A DNA stretch of 64,000 nt from Halicephalobus mephisto (taxonomy: Eukaryota; Nematoda; Chromadorea; Rhabditida; Panagrolaimidae), in NCBI GenBank assembly GCA_009193035.1, contig SWDT01000060.1:413058-477057 (forward strand). The letters are read 5' to 3'. Below, piece after piece: positions 34,301-43,413 of this stretch; position 1 is the stretch's first letter; each line of letters opens with the position of its first letter. A program made the translations under genes and the position numbers. A model generated the notes under the pieces. The model did no database searches, was not told the origin of the DNA, and saw only the letters and a program-made list of their open reading frames with translations.

Positions 34301-34354
34301 AAATTTGCACTTTTAGGAACGGAAGTGGAGCTCAAGAAAAGCAAGAGCTCGTGA
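31338..34354 (+). CDS. ZFR: ZFR-type C2H2 zinc-finger / DZF-domain RNA-binding protein
   Basis: Exons are 31338-31429, 31472-31557, 31596-33409, 33763-33874, 33917-34126 and 34317-34354, about 783 residues. The N-terminus is Gly/Tyr-rich (MYGYGHNSNYGYGYGG). Three dsRNA-type C2H2 fingers begin near residues 187 (CETC...HLAGKNH), 233 (CDICELTC...HVKGSRH) and 353 (CRLCDC...HTKGRRH). A C-terminal DZF domain (nucleotidyltransferase-like fold of ILF2/ILF3/ZFR, about 420-745) follows, with PLGPCLAALAELRRAKWYQA and ALRRVFEAISS. In animals ZFR binds structured RNA and affects splicing and editing (family knowledge). The start ATG is 7 nt after a CTTGAAGCAG acceptor. The intron at 33875-33916 is 42 nt and in frame, so a retained form would add 14 residues. 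AATAAA is at 34456. Confidence 0.93.
33410..33762 (+). other. ZFR intron 3
   Basis: A 353-bp AT-rich intron with loose TTTAATAATTTTTAAA repeats; no other feature is seen. Confidence 0.6.
34145..34285 (+). ncRNA. Candidate structured RNA in the last ZFR intron
   Basis: A ~140-bp segment of balanced base composition sits inside the 190-bp last intron, in the host-gene sense. Two stems are visible. One is ACTTGG (about 34156) with CCAAGT (about 34196). The other is a long hairpin pairing CTCCAAC with GTTGGAG, then GTCCA with TGGAC, capped by CTTTGC-GGATGT-GCAAAG. The shape recalls an intronic H/ACA-type snoRNA, but I cannot find a clear H box and ACA tail. It may therefore be another structured RNA or splicing element. 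Confidence 0.4.
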
Positions 34355-34869
34355 AGAAGCCAGATTGTTTCCTGAGCTCTGATGTCTAAATTCCTCTCCA
34401 GTGGTTATTTTATTTTGATTGCTTTTTAGTAGTTTTTTAAAGGTTTTGGGAGGCGAATAAACTTTTTGTGAAGGTAAGAAATTGCGCATTGAAGAGGATG
34501 AGATAGAATAACTAGAAATTTAGACATGTTTGGTCTATTTTCAAGGGGATTTAGATATTCTTGTTAGGTGATTTTTGGGTATTTTTAAATTTTGGATTTT
34601 TATAGTTTTGGAAAAAAGATGTTTGGTTTTTAACTAATTAGATGAAACTTGGTTTTAGGAGAAAATTATTTAAGGATATGGTGAATATTTTGTTCATTAT
34701 CTTTGAGGGAGGATGGGATACTTTAGATAATGTTTTTTTGATTTTTATAGATCTGGGAAAGGAAAAATATGACCGGTTTTTAACCGTATTTTGATGGAAC
34801 TTGATTTTAGGGAGAAATTGTTATTTGAAACATAACCTAGGAAATTAACAGTGTGGGAAATGGAATATC
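34355..34869. other. Convergent intergenic region between ZFR and DNAJC9
   Basis: Contains the ZFR 3' UTR with AATAAA at 34456. The rest is AT-rich with repeated TTTTTAACTAATTAGATGAA/GGTTTTTAACCGTATTTTGA and AAACTTGGTTTTAGG/GAACTTGATTTTAGG blocks near 34630 and 34770. No gene is seen. Confidence 0.5.
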
Positions 34870-36045
34870 TCATTCAGGTTTTAGGGGTTTTTTAACAGGT
34901 TCTGTAAGTGATTTGATTTTGCTGGTTTTGGTACAGTATTTTTCTTCTAAGTAGAGGAAGAAGGCTTCTGATTCTGCTTCACGTTTTTTGTTGAGTTCGC
35001 GCATAGCGGTGAATAAATCGAAATTGTTGTTGGTTCGTCCGGTTTCTTGTTTGAGTTTCTGGACTTGTTTGGAGACTGCTCTGGCTTCTTTTTGGCGTTT
35101 TTGTTCCCTGGCTTTCCTTTTGGATTCTGGTTCGTCGATGTAATCTGGAAGTGGCTCGAGTTCCCCATTGACGATGAGGTCGTTGATCATGAATCGGATT
35201 TGTTCTTCGTCTTCTGCTCCAATGACGCATTCGAGGATTTTGTCCATGTCCCCGTTGAACTTGTTGTAGGTAGTTATTACGTCCATTCTTTGCTCTGCAG
35301 ATCCGATGTACTTCCTGAGATAAGTTTGGATTCTTCTCTGAGTCACGGGCTCGAATATAGTGTTCCAAATTTCTCGCCATCCTTCCGTCAAAGAAATAAC
35401 AGATTCTTCTTCGACTATTCCTAAAGTAAGGGTTTTGTAAAATTAATAAAGTAAAATTTACCAGTAGAGTCGTAATTTTTGCGTTTTTCTGGGTCACTGA
35501 GAAACGTGTAGGCTTTGCTTATCACCTGAAACCGCTTCATCGCACGGGCCTTCTTATCTGTGTCGTTGAATCTGTCTGGATGCCAGAGCATAGATTGCTT
35601 ATAATAAGCTTTCTTGACTAAATGAATAACAATAAAAATATGCATATAAACAAACAAGTGTACATGTTGATATATCGACATCTACGTGAATACTACGTAC
35701 CACGCACATACGTACATAAATATGTCTATATACACGTGAATACTTATGAACACGTAGATATATATCAAGTAAAGTGAATGTATGTACGTAAAAAGAGAAA
35801 AAATATATCAATCTATATAATTTTGGAAATTTTTCGCGGAAAACCCAAAAAATCAAGTAAACAGACTGTTAATGAAAATTAATAATTACCTAATTTTGTT
35901 ATTTTACTCGTGTGGATATATGAAACTTTCAAGGAAACTTACTTTTTGCATTGGTTAAGTTCGTCTTCTCTGTAGGACTGATCTGGAGGATAAAGTATAA
36001 ATCAGTAGACCCAAAACAATCTCGGCAATCTTTGCAAAACGACAT
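34870..36045 (-). CDS. DNAJC9: DNAJC9-type J-domain protein
   Basis: Minus-strand exons are 36045-35943, 35617-35462 and 35420-34870, giving 269 residues (human DNAJC9 is about 260). The J domain covers about residues 12-75, with the HPD signature at 47-49 (MLWHPDRFND) and YDSTG at its end. Then comes the DNAJC9-specific helical region (TEGWREIWNTIFEPVT, MDKILECVIGAEDEEQIRFM) and a basic C-terminal coiled coil. DNAJC9 recruits Hsp70 and chaperones histones H3-H4 (family knowledge). The N-terminus has three closely spaced cysteines (C4, C7, C10), more than in the human protein. The ATG follows TTTTCAG by one base, suggesting trans-splicing. Confidence 0.93.
35618..35942 (-). repeat. DNAJC9 intron 1 with TACGTA/TATATA-rich simple sequence
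   Basis: The segment at about 35640-35800 is an irregular TATGTA, ACGTAC and CACGTGAATACT-rich simple repeat. No gene is seen. Confidence 0.6.
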
Positions 36046-37065
36046 TCTGAAAAGTTAAAATTAAATAATTTTATAAAAAACAAAAAACGAACAAATATAA
36101 AAAGTCATTTTTTATAAAAATTTTTAATTTTCTTTAATTTTTAATTTTTTATAAAAATTTTAATTTTCTTTAATTTTTTGGATTAAATTTGACTAAGGAA
36201 AATGAGAAAAAAAATAAAATATAAAATACTGAGGATTACGGTACCGAAGAAGACAACTTGGAAATCCGAAATTTCGAAATTTACTCCGGAAATCGACCGG
36301 ATTTGTCAATGAAGGTCTTAGGGAAGTCGGCTGGTCCCGGGACGAAAATTGGTGCTTTTAGGTTTCCGATACTGTTGGTAATTGAGTTAGAACGAATCCT
36401 AAAATTTTAAAAACATAATCGAGTAAGTTTTATATTTTTAATTTTTCTATTTTTATGTATTTTTGAATGTTAGAAAAATCCTAAAATTCCTTTTTCAACT
36501 TTATCTTTTAACTTACATTTTTATATCAATTTTGTTTCACTTTTAAGATTCTTTCCGCTTTTTCTTCATTCTCGTGGGTACTTTTAGGTCGTGGTGGTGT
36601 TGACGATTGAATTAGAACAAATTTTAAACTTTTTTACCGAATAAGTTGAATATTTTTGCATTTTTATATGAATTTCGTTAATTTACTGTTATTTTAGGAT
36701 TGTTTCCACTTACGTCACATTACTTTCGGTGTCGTTGAAAAATCCTACAGTTATTCCTATGAATTCTGATCATGTCGAGTAAGTTATGCATTTTGTGTAA
36801 ATTTTTATATTTTTATATTTTTAGGATCTTTTTGGACTTTTTGTTACTCTTGCGGAAACGGCGATGATTCTCTAATCTTGGTTATCTGAAGTTTTATTCC
36901 TGCTCCATTTGACGTCCGAAGACCCTGCTTTTAGTCAAATTCCTTCCCGAGCTTGGAGTTGAGAGCGGCGCCGCGGGCAAAGAAAGCTCATTTGGGCAAA
37001 AGAAGAAGAATCGATGCGAGTAAGGCCCTAGTTCCTTCATTATTGCCGGACTCTTCTTCGTCGAA
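36046..37065. promoter_or_regulatory. Divergent intergenic region, DNAJC9 and nAChR upstream sequences
   Basis: About 1 kb. The first part is AT-rich. Positions 36230-36370 and 36840-37060 are more complex, the latter including GAGAGCGGCGCCGCGGGCAA near 36960, and probably hold nAChR 5' regulatory sequence. No clear TATA box or trans-splice acceptor precedes the nAChR ATG. Confidence 0.35.
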
Positions 37066-39460
37066 ATGAAGCGTCTATTGTTTTTGTTAAATTTCATATA
37101 TTTCTTCCAAGAAATCGCCTCAGGGGTGATTTCCCACAAATCCTACGAAGAAGCATTATATGAAAACCTAATGTTCGATTACAACAAGATCCCAAGACCG
37201 GTCAAGAACTCGACAGAAGTCCTGCTGATCCACGTCGGGGCTTCTTTGATAAGGATAATCGACGTCGTAAGTACTTAAAAATGATTATTTTTTAATTTTA
37301 AATTTGTTTAATTTTAGGACGAGAAAAATCAAGTTTTAACGACGAATCTCTGGCTTGAAATGCAATGGACTGACGCCAAACTTACCTGGGATCCCGAGAA
37401 ATACGGAGGAATAACGGCTCTTCACATCCCTAGCGACATGATTTGGGTACCTGATTTTGTGCTTTATAATAATGCCGCAGGGGATCCGGATATCACTATA
37501 TACACTGATGCTCTGGTGACATATGACGGAAGAGTCAACTGGCAGCCACCGGCGATTTTCAAAAGTTTTTGTCCCATCGACGTCACGTGGTTCCCATACG
37601 ACATCCAGAACTGCAACATGGTGAGTTATTTGGCAAATTTTATTCTGATTTAAAAAATTTAAATTTGATTAGTTTCTAAAAATCTAGTAAAATTTTCGGA
37701 ATTACTTGAAATCAAAGATTTTGGAAATTTCTTGAAAAATCCTAAAAATTTGCACCGAAGTAATTTTACAACAACATTTTTTACTTTTTACAATAATGAT
37801 GTAATATTAGGATCTCATTGAAGCTTCTAGAACCTTCCAAAAGCATCTGAAACTTTGAACATTCTAAAAGTCACCGAAATTTATATCGAAATAATTTCGA
37901 AATAATATTTTTAAATTTTTACATCATTGTAATATTGTAATATTGTAATTTTGTGAAAACTTTGAAAATTCCCCAAAAATCTCGTTTAGTTTTAAAATTA
38001 CTCCGAATTTTGAGCCTGAAAATTCTTATTGAAATTAATTTGCGAAAATTTTTTCTTCAAAGTTTTATAATTTGATCTAGAAATTCGGTCTCTGGTCGTT
38101 CACTGGTCATTATGTGGACATGAAGCAGCTTCCGACGGAAAAAGTGAAAATTAAACAAGATGAAGATGGATCAGATGTGGAGTTTTTGGAAGATGGAATG
38201 GATCTTTCTTTTTATTACAAGTCAGCAGAATGGGATCTCCTGCAATTGACTTCAGCAAGACATTCGGTGCTGTACGCCTCTTGTTGTGGACCAGAAACTT
38301 ACGTTGACGTCACGTATTATTTCGTATTGAGAAGGAAAACATTGTTTTTCACTTGCAACCTAATCATCCCTTGCTTCTTGATCTCGTTCTTAACGACGTT
38401 TGTATTCTACTTATCTGATCACAAGATTACTTTTTCGATTTCGATTCTTGTCACATTGACTGTGTTTTTCTTGGTGAGTTTACTGTGATTTTGAAAAACT
38501 AGAATTCAGGATTTTCGAAATTTCTGAGGTTTTTTAGGATTCTAGAATTCAATAGATATTTCTAAAACGTAGGATTCTGGAAGTTCTTAAGAAATCCCGG
38601 AATTTGTGTTGGGAAATTCTACTTTTTAACTTTTGTAATAGTGTAATTTTGATGAGAAATTAATTTTTCAGGTTTTGATTGATATTATCCCTCCGACGTC
38701 CTTGGTTATCCCTATGTTTGGCAGATATTTGGTGACGACTATGGTTCTTGTTGCACTTTCTACGGTAATATCGGTTGTTACTGTGAATTTTCGGTATCGA
38801 AAAGGATCGGCGTACAAAATGTCTCCTTGGATAAGAACAGTTTTTCTTAATTGTCTTCCGAAAATTTTGATGATGAGTAGACCGGAGAAATCACCGAAAA
38901 AAGAAGAACATTCGAATTCTTTGGTGGACGCTTCTGCTCTGATTGCGATGCCGGCGTTGGCTTATCCGCTCCCGAACACGGAGATCAAATCGAAAAAGAA
39001 GCAGAAGTTTGCTGGAGAGAATCTGAAGGACACGAAAATGGCGATGACGGAGATTCCTCAAAATATGCCCCCGGGTTATGACGAGAAAATGGAAAATACG
39101 TCTTTCTGTCAACCGAATGGAGGTTCTTCGACAATGTCGATGAAGAAATCGTTGGATCCAAAGAACGTGAAACAGAAAGTTAATGATTTGATTTTTATGA
39201 ATTTAATAAGACAAGTTAAATTTATTGCTGAACATTTCCGGAGAAATGAAGAAGAATCTGAAGAAGCCAATGACTGGACATTCCTCTCCATGGTCCTCGA
39301 CAGATTATTTTTGATTATTTTTAGCATTCTGAATGCTGGGGCCTTCCTGGTGATTCTGCAAGCTCCCAGTCTCTATGATACGAGGGAACCACTGAATATA
39401 ACTATTCCGACAAAGCCCCTAGGTCAAGCCACTATTCATACTTTGAGGTTAAAATTTTGA
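37066..39460 (+). CDS. Alpha-type nicotinic acetylcholine receptor subunit
   Basis: Exons are 37066-37266, 37318-37620, 38081-38473 and 38672-39460, giving 561 residues. There is a signal peptide (about 1-20) and an N-terminal ligand-binding domain. The Cys-loop runs from C152 to C166 (C-x13-C, FCPIDVTWFPYDIQNC). Vicinal cysteines at about 236-237 (YASCCG) mark it as an alpha subunit. M1-M3 lie at about 254-335, a long cytoplasmic loop at about 336-505 and M4 at about 510-530. It would form part of a pentameric acetylcholine-gated cation channel. The run into M2 reads FYLSDHKITFSISILVTLTV and lacks the GEK motif of most subunits. I associate this with the UNC-63-like group of levamisole-receptor alpha subunits, but the exact orthologue is uncertain. 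AATAAA occurs at 39484. Confidence 0.92.
37621..38080 (+). other. nAChR intron 2
   Basis: A 460-bp AT-rich intron with loosely repeated TTTTACATCATTGTAATATT-type stretches; nothing further is seen. Confidence 0.55.
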
Positions 39461-40015
39461 TGGGTTACATTGTAGAGAAACTAAATAAAGGGTAGTTGTA
39501 AAACGGAAAAATTCGAAACAAAATCGAAAGTTAATCGATAAATGAGAAATCTGGAAGGGATTTGGGGATGCTAAAATTCAATTGAGGTCAGAGAGTACTA
39601 GAGGACAGGAAAAAGTATTCGGAAATGAACGCAAAACGAAAATAAAGATCTTCATCGTTCTGTCAATTGGAAAAAATGGATTTTTGGAAATTTAAAAATT
39701 AATTTTTATATCAGAAATCTTGTTAATATGGTTTTAGAGTAATTGGAAATTGTTAAAAAATAAAAACCATGGAAATTTAAATCCAAAAAACGCGGGAAAT
39801 TAAGGTGGGGAAAGTTTTATATCGATATCGTTCCTCCCGAACTTGAGCCCGATTGAATGCTCCCGCCACGAAATACCGTCTCGTGCTGAGTGGCGTTCTT
39901 CCGTCATGAGAAAAGTTTCTAGTTTTTTCTTTTGTCGTTTTTTATTTCTTTTTTTTACATATTTCGTTCGTATTTTATATTACTGTATATTTTATGTTGT
40001 TTATTTCAGGTAATC
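39461..40015 (+). promoter_or_regulatory. Intergenic region and NOLC1 promoter
   Basis: Contains the nAChR 3' UTR (AATAAA at 39484). A GC-richer block at about 39830-39910, including CGTCTCGTGCTGAGTGGCG, lies just before a T-rich outron. The outron ends in TTTATTTCAG at 40009, six bases before the NOLC1 ATG, a probable trans-splice site. Confidence 0.5.
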
Positions 40016-42575
40016 ATGGCTGGGGACAATCAACCCAACGATCTCTTTGATGCCGTATTATATGACGCTCTTGCTGTCAAGTATCCTCAAAAAGTGAGGC
40101 ATATTTATAGTTCTGAGATGAGAGAAAAACTAGAGCGTCAGGTTCGTGTATTACTTTATTCATAGGTAATAAGCGTTAATGAACGATTTTAGAGGAAATC
40201 CGCCGACTTTATGACATTAACGGAACTCCTTCGTACTTCTCGTAAAAGAAAAGCTTCTGTTTCTGAAAATGGCACTTTGGCGAAGAAGCCCGTGACAGTT
40301 AACGGAACAGGTAATGAAGAACGCAGTTCCAGCTCTGAAGAGGAATCACCTGCGAAGAAACCAGTAAGAGCATTGCCTCCGAAAACTAACATTAAGAAAG
40401 TGGAAGAAAGTAGCTCTAGTTCTGAAGATGATGCACCTGTTAAGAAACCTCCTGTCAAGGCTGCCCCACCTAAGCCTACCCCTAAGAAAACTGAAGAAAC
40501 AAGCTCTAGTTCTGATGATGAGCCTGTAGCGAAAAAGCCTGCTAGAGCTATGCCTATTAAACCTACTCCGAAGAAAGCTAAAGACAGCAGTTCTAGTTCT
40601 GAGGACGAACCTGTTAAAAAACCATCACCCGTGAAGGCTGCTCCACCTAAGCCTACTCCGAAGAAGATTGCAGAGAGTAGTTCCAGTTCTGATGATGAAC
40701 CTGTCAAGAAGCCTGTTGCTAAGGCTGCTCCTCCTAAACCTACTCCCAAGAAGGCCAATGATAGCAGTTCTAGTTCTGATGATGACGAACCCGTCAAGAA
40801 ACCTCCTGTCAAGACGACTCCTGCTAAGCCTACTCTCAAGAAAACTCAAGAAAGTAGTTCCAGCTCTGACGATGAACCTGTTAAGAAGCAGCCTGCCAAA
40901 GCTGTGTCTATTAAAGCTGCTCCGAAGAAGGCTAAGGATAGCAGTTCTAGTTCTGAAGATGATGAGCCTGTGAAAAAACCTCCAGTCAAAGCGGCTCCAA
41001 TTAAGCCTACTCCAAAGAAAGCTCAGGACAGTAGTTCCAGTTCCGACGATGATGAACCTGTCAAGAAACCTCCAGTTAAGGTCGCTCCTCCTAAGCCTAC
41101 TCCCAAGAAGGCCAATGATAGCAGCTCCAGTTCTGAAGATGATGCGCCTGTCAAGAAGTCTGTTGCTAAAGTTGCTCCACCTAAGCCTACTCCGAAGAAG
41201 ACTGCAGAAAGTAGTTCCAGTTCTGATGATGATGAACCTGTCAAGAAGCCTGTTGCTAAGGCTGCTCCTCCTAAGCCTACTCCCAAGAAGGCCAAAGATA
41301 GCAGTTCCAGTTCTGAAGACGACGAACCTGTTAAGAAACCTCTTGTTAAAGCTGCTCCATCCAAACCTACTCCGAAAAAAGTTCAAGAAAGTAGTTCTAG
41401 TTCTGATGATGAGCCTGTCAAGAAACAGTCTGTGAAGGCTCCTCCTAAACCTACTCCGAAAAGAGTTCAAGAAAGTAGTTCTAGTTCTGATGATGACGAA
41501 CCCGTCAAGAAACCTCTAGCTAAGACGACTCCACTTAAGCCTACTCCTGCCAAGTCTGCAGTGAAAAGAACTAAAGAGAGCAGTTCCAGTTCTGATGATG
41601 AACCCGTCAAAAAACAGCCTGTAAAAGCTGCTCCTCTTAAACCTACCCCCAAGAAGGTTGCAGAGAGTAGTTCAAGCTCTGACGATGATGAACCTGTTAA
41701 GAAACCATCACCTGTAAAAGCTGCTGTTGCTAAACCTGCTCCGAAGAAAGCTAAGGATAGCAGCTCTAGTTCTGATGATGACGAACCCGTCAAGAAACCT
41801 CCAGTCAAGACGGCTCCACCTAAACCTATTCCGAAGAAGGCTAAAGACAGCAGTTCTAGTTCTGAGGACGAACCTGTTAAAAAACCATCACCCGTGAAGG
41901 CTGCTCCACCTAAGCCTACTCCGAAGAAGATTGCGGAGAGTAGCTCAAGTTCTGAAGATGATGAACCTGTCAAGAAACCCCCTGCCAAGACTACTCCTGC
42001 TAAGCCTACCCCTAAGAAAACTAAAGAAAGTAGCTCTAGTTCTGAAGACGATGAACCTGCAAAGAAAAAACCTGCTTTAGTTATGCCTGCTAAACCTACT
42101 CCGAAGAAAGCTCAGGATAGCAGTTCTAGTTCTGAGGAAGATGAACCTGCTAAAAAACCGTCCCCTGTTAAATCAAATTCCTCCAAAGCTGTTGCGAATA
42201 ACAATGAAAATGTGGAAGAACCTATGGAGGTTGATGAATCTTTAAATACTTCACAAAAGAGTGCTCGAGATGTAAGGGTTGGAGTTTGTACTTTTTGATA
42301 ATTATCGTTTTCAGCGTCGCAGTGGTGGCCGTAAAAGTAACGAACCTTTCCGTCGTGTTACCATGACGAAAGATCAATTGCCTGAGAGACTTCGTGATAA
42401 CTCGTATCGCGCTGATGCTGATCCATGGGGCCATAGAGCTTATCAAGATCTTTCGAAAGTTCAAGGCCGTAATTTCCGTCATGAAAAGACAAAGAAAAAG
42501 AGGGGATCCTATGGAGGAGGTCAAATTAGCAAAGCCGTAAATTCGATTAAGTTTGATTCAGAAGATGAGATCTGA
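40016..42575 (+). CDS. NOLC1: NOLC1 / Nopp140 nucleolar phosphoprotein
   Basis: Exons are 40016-40141, 40193-42271 and 42315-42575, giving 821 residues. The N-terminus (MAGDNQPNDLFDAVLYDALA...) resembles the LisH-type region of Nopp140. The centre (about residues 75-700) has about 21 acidic serine clusters of the form SSSSSDDDEP alternating with Lys/Pro/Ala-rich linkers such as VKKPPVKAAPPKPTPKK. The C-terminus is the conserved SRP40 domain (PFRRVTMTKDQLPERLRDNS, FRHEKTKKKRGSYGGG, VNSIKFDSEDE). Nopp140 shuttles between nucleolus and Cajal body and binds box H/ACA and C/D snoRNPs; its serine clusters are CK2 substrates (established). The ATG is six bases after a TTTCAG. NHP2 follows 140 bp downstream on the same strand. 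The related C. elegans gene is dao-5. Confidence 0.96.
40310..42165 (+). repeat. Coding tandem repeat of NOLC1 (about 21 units)
   Basis: In-frame units of about 78-99 bp encode SSSSSDDDEPVKKP and a Lys/Pro/Ala linker. Codons vary between units, so this is an old, selected protein repeat rather than a recent expansion. Some blocks (40560-40690 and 41835-41940) are nearly identical, which indicates gene conversion or local duplication. Confidence 0.9.
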
Positions 42576-42715
42576 GTATTTTTAATATTTGGTTTTTGTG
42601 ACTGTTGTTGAGTTTATCAATAATATTTTATGAATATCTAGTTATGTGATTTCCGCCGTTGTTGATCGGCTTGTTACTTTTTGTGGTTTTTTAAGTTTTA
42701 TCGGGATTTATCCAG
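42576..42715 (+). promoter_or_regulatory. NOLC1-NHP2 intercistronic region with SL2-type signals
   Basis: The 140-bp gap contains AATAAT at about 42619, possibly used as a polyadenylation signal. A U-rich segment with TACTTT at 42675-42680 matches the UAYYUU (Ur) element described in C. elegans operons. The acceptor TTTATCCAG abuts the NHP2 ATG. This matches the known layout of C. elegans SL2 trans-splicing sites, though no transcript data are available here. Confidence 0.7.
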
Positions 42716-43227
42716 ATGGTTGAGACGATGGATTTGGACGAAACGGCTACCTCTGATGTCGGTCCTTCTACTGATAAAGATGTCTACGCTAACTTGTGTA
42801 GTTTTGTGAATCCTATTTCTCAGCCGTTGGCGAATAGAAAACTTGCTAAAAAATTGTACAAATTGGTTCAGAAAGCTGCTGCTGACAAGAAAACAATTAG
42901 ACAAGGTGTTGCTGACGTTCTGAAAGCGATGAGGAAGAATGAAAAAGGAATTGTTATCCTTGCAGGTTTGAATGAGATATACAGAATGGATATTAAAAGA
43001 GAAATTTAGGAAATGTTACCCCGATTGATATCTATAGCCACTTGCCGGTAGCTTGTGAAGACAATGGCATTCCGTACGTTTTCACTCCGTCGAGGGAACA
43101 TCTCGGATTGGCTACAGGCCATAGAAGACCAGCAATTGTTTTGATGGTTCTGAAGGGTGATGACTACTCTGATCTCTATGAAGAAGTTCATGAGATAGTG
43201 AGCAATCTGGTCATCACGGAGGCCTAA
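42716..43227 (+). CDS. NHP2: NHP2, box H/ACA snoRNP core protein
   Basis: Exons are 42716-42965 and 43010-43227, separated by a 44-nt intron. The 155-residue protein matches the usual NHP2 length (human 153). It is an L7Ae/NHP2-fold protein: LANRKLAKKLYKLVQKAAA, RQGVADVLKAMRKNEKGIVI, LAGNVTPIDIYSHLPVACED and FTPSREHLGLATGHRRPAIV are all family hallmarks. With dyskerin, GAR1 and NOP10 it forms the H/ACA RNP that pseudouridylates rRNA and snRNA (established). The start ATG directly follows a TTTATCCAG acceptor, leaving no 5' UTR apart from a spliced leader. It is probably transcribed from the NOLC1 promoter. Confidence 0.96.
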
Positions 43228-43413
43228 CTTTTTTGTTTTATCGATCATTGTTGAGTTTTTGATGAAATATTCTGAGTTAATTCAGTAGTTTTGTACAATC
43301 TCACGTCTACAACGACTGATAAGGAGTTGAACTTTCACCGTTCAGAGACGATACCATAGTTATCGAGATGCATTTAAGGAGCAGTGATCTAAGGAAAGAT
43401 CATAGTTGAGAGA

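Noticed and set aside
40189..41988. Long open frames on the minus strand opposite NOLC1 (up to 281 codons)
   Set aside because: They mirror the in-frame coding repeats of NOLC1; their Ser/Glu/Leu/Gly or Arg-rich products are low-complexity shadows with no splice or family support.
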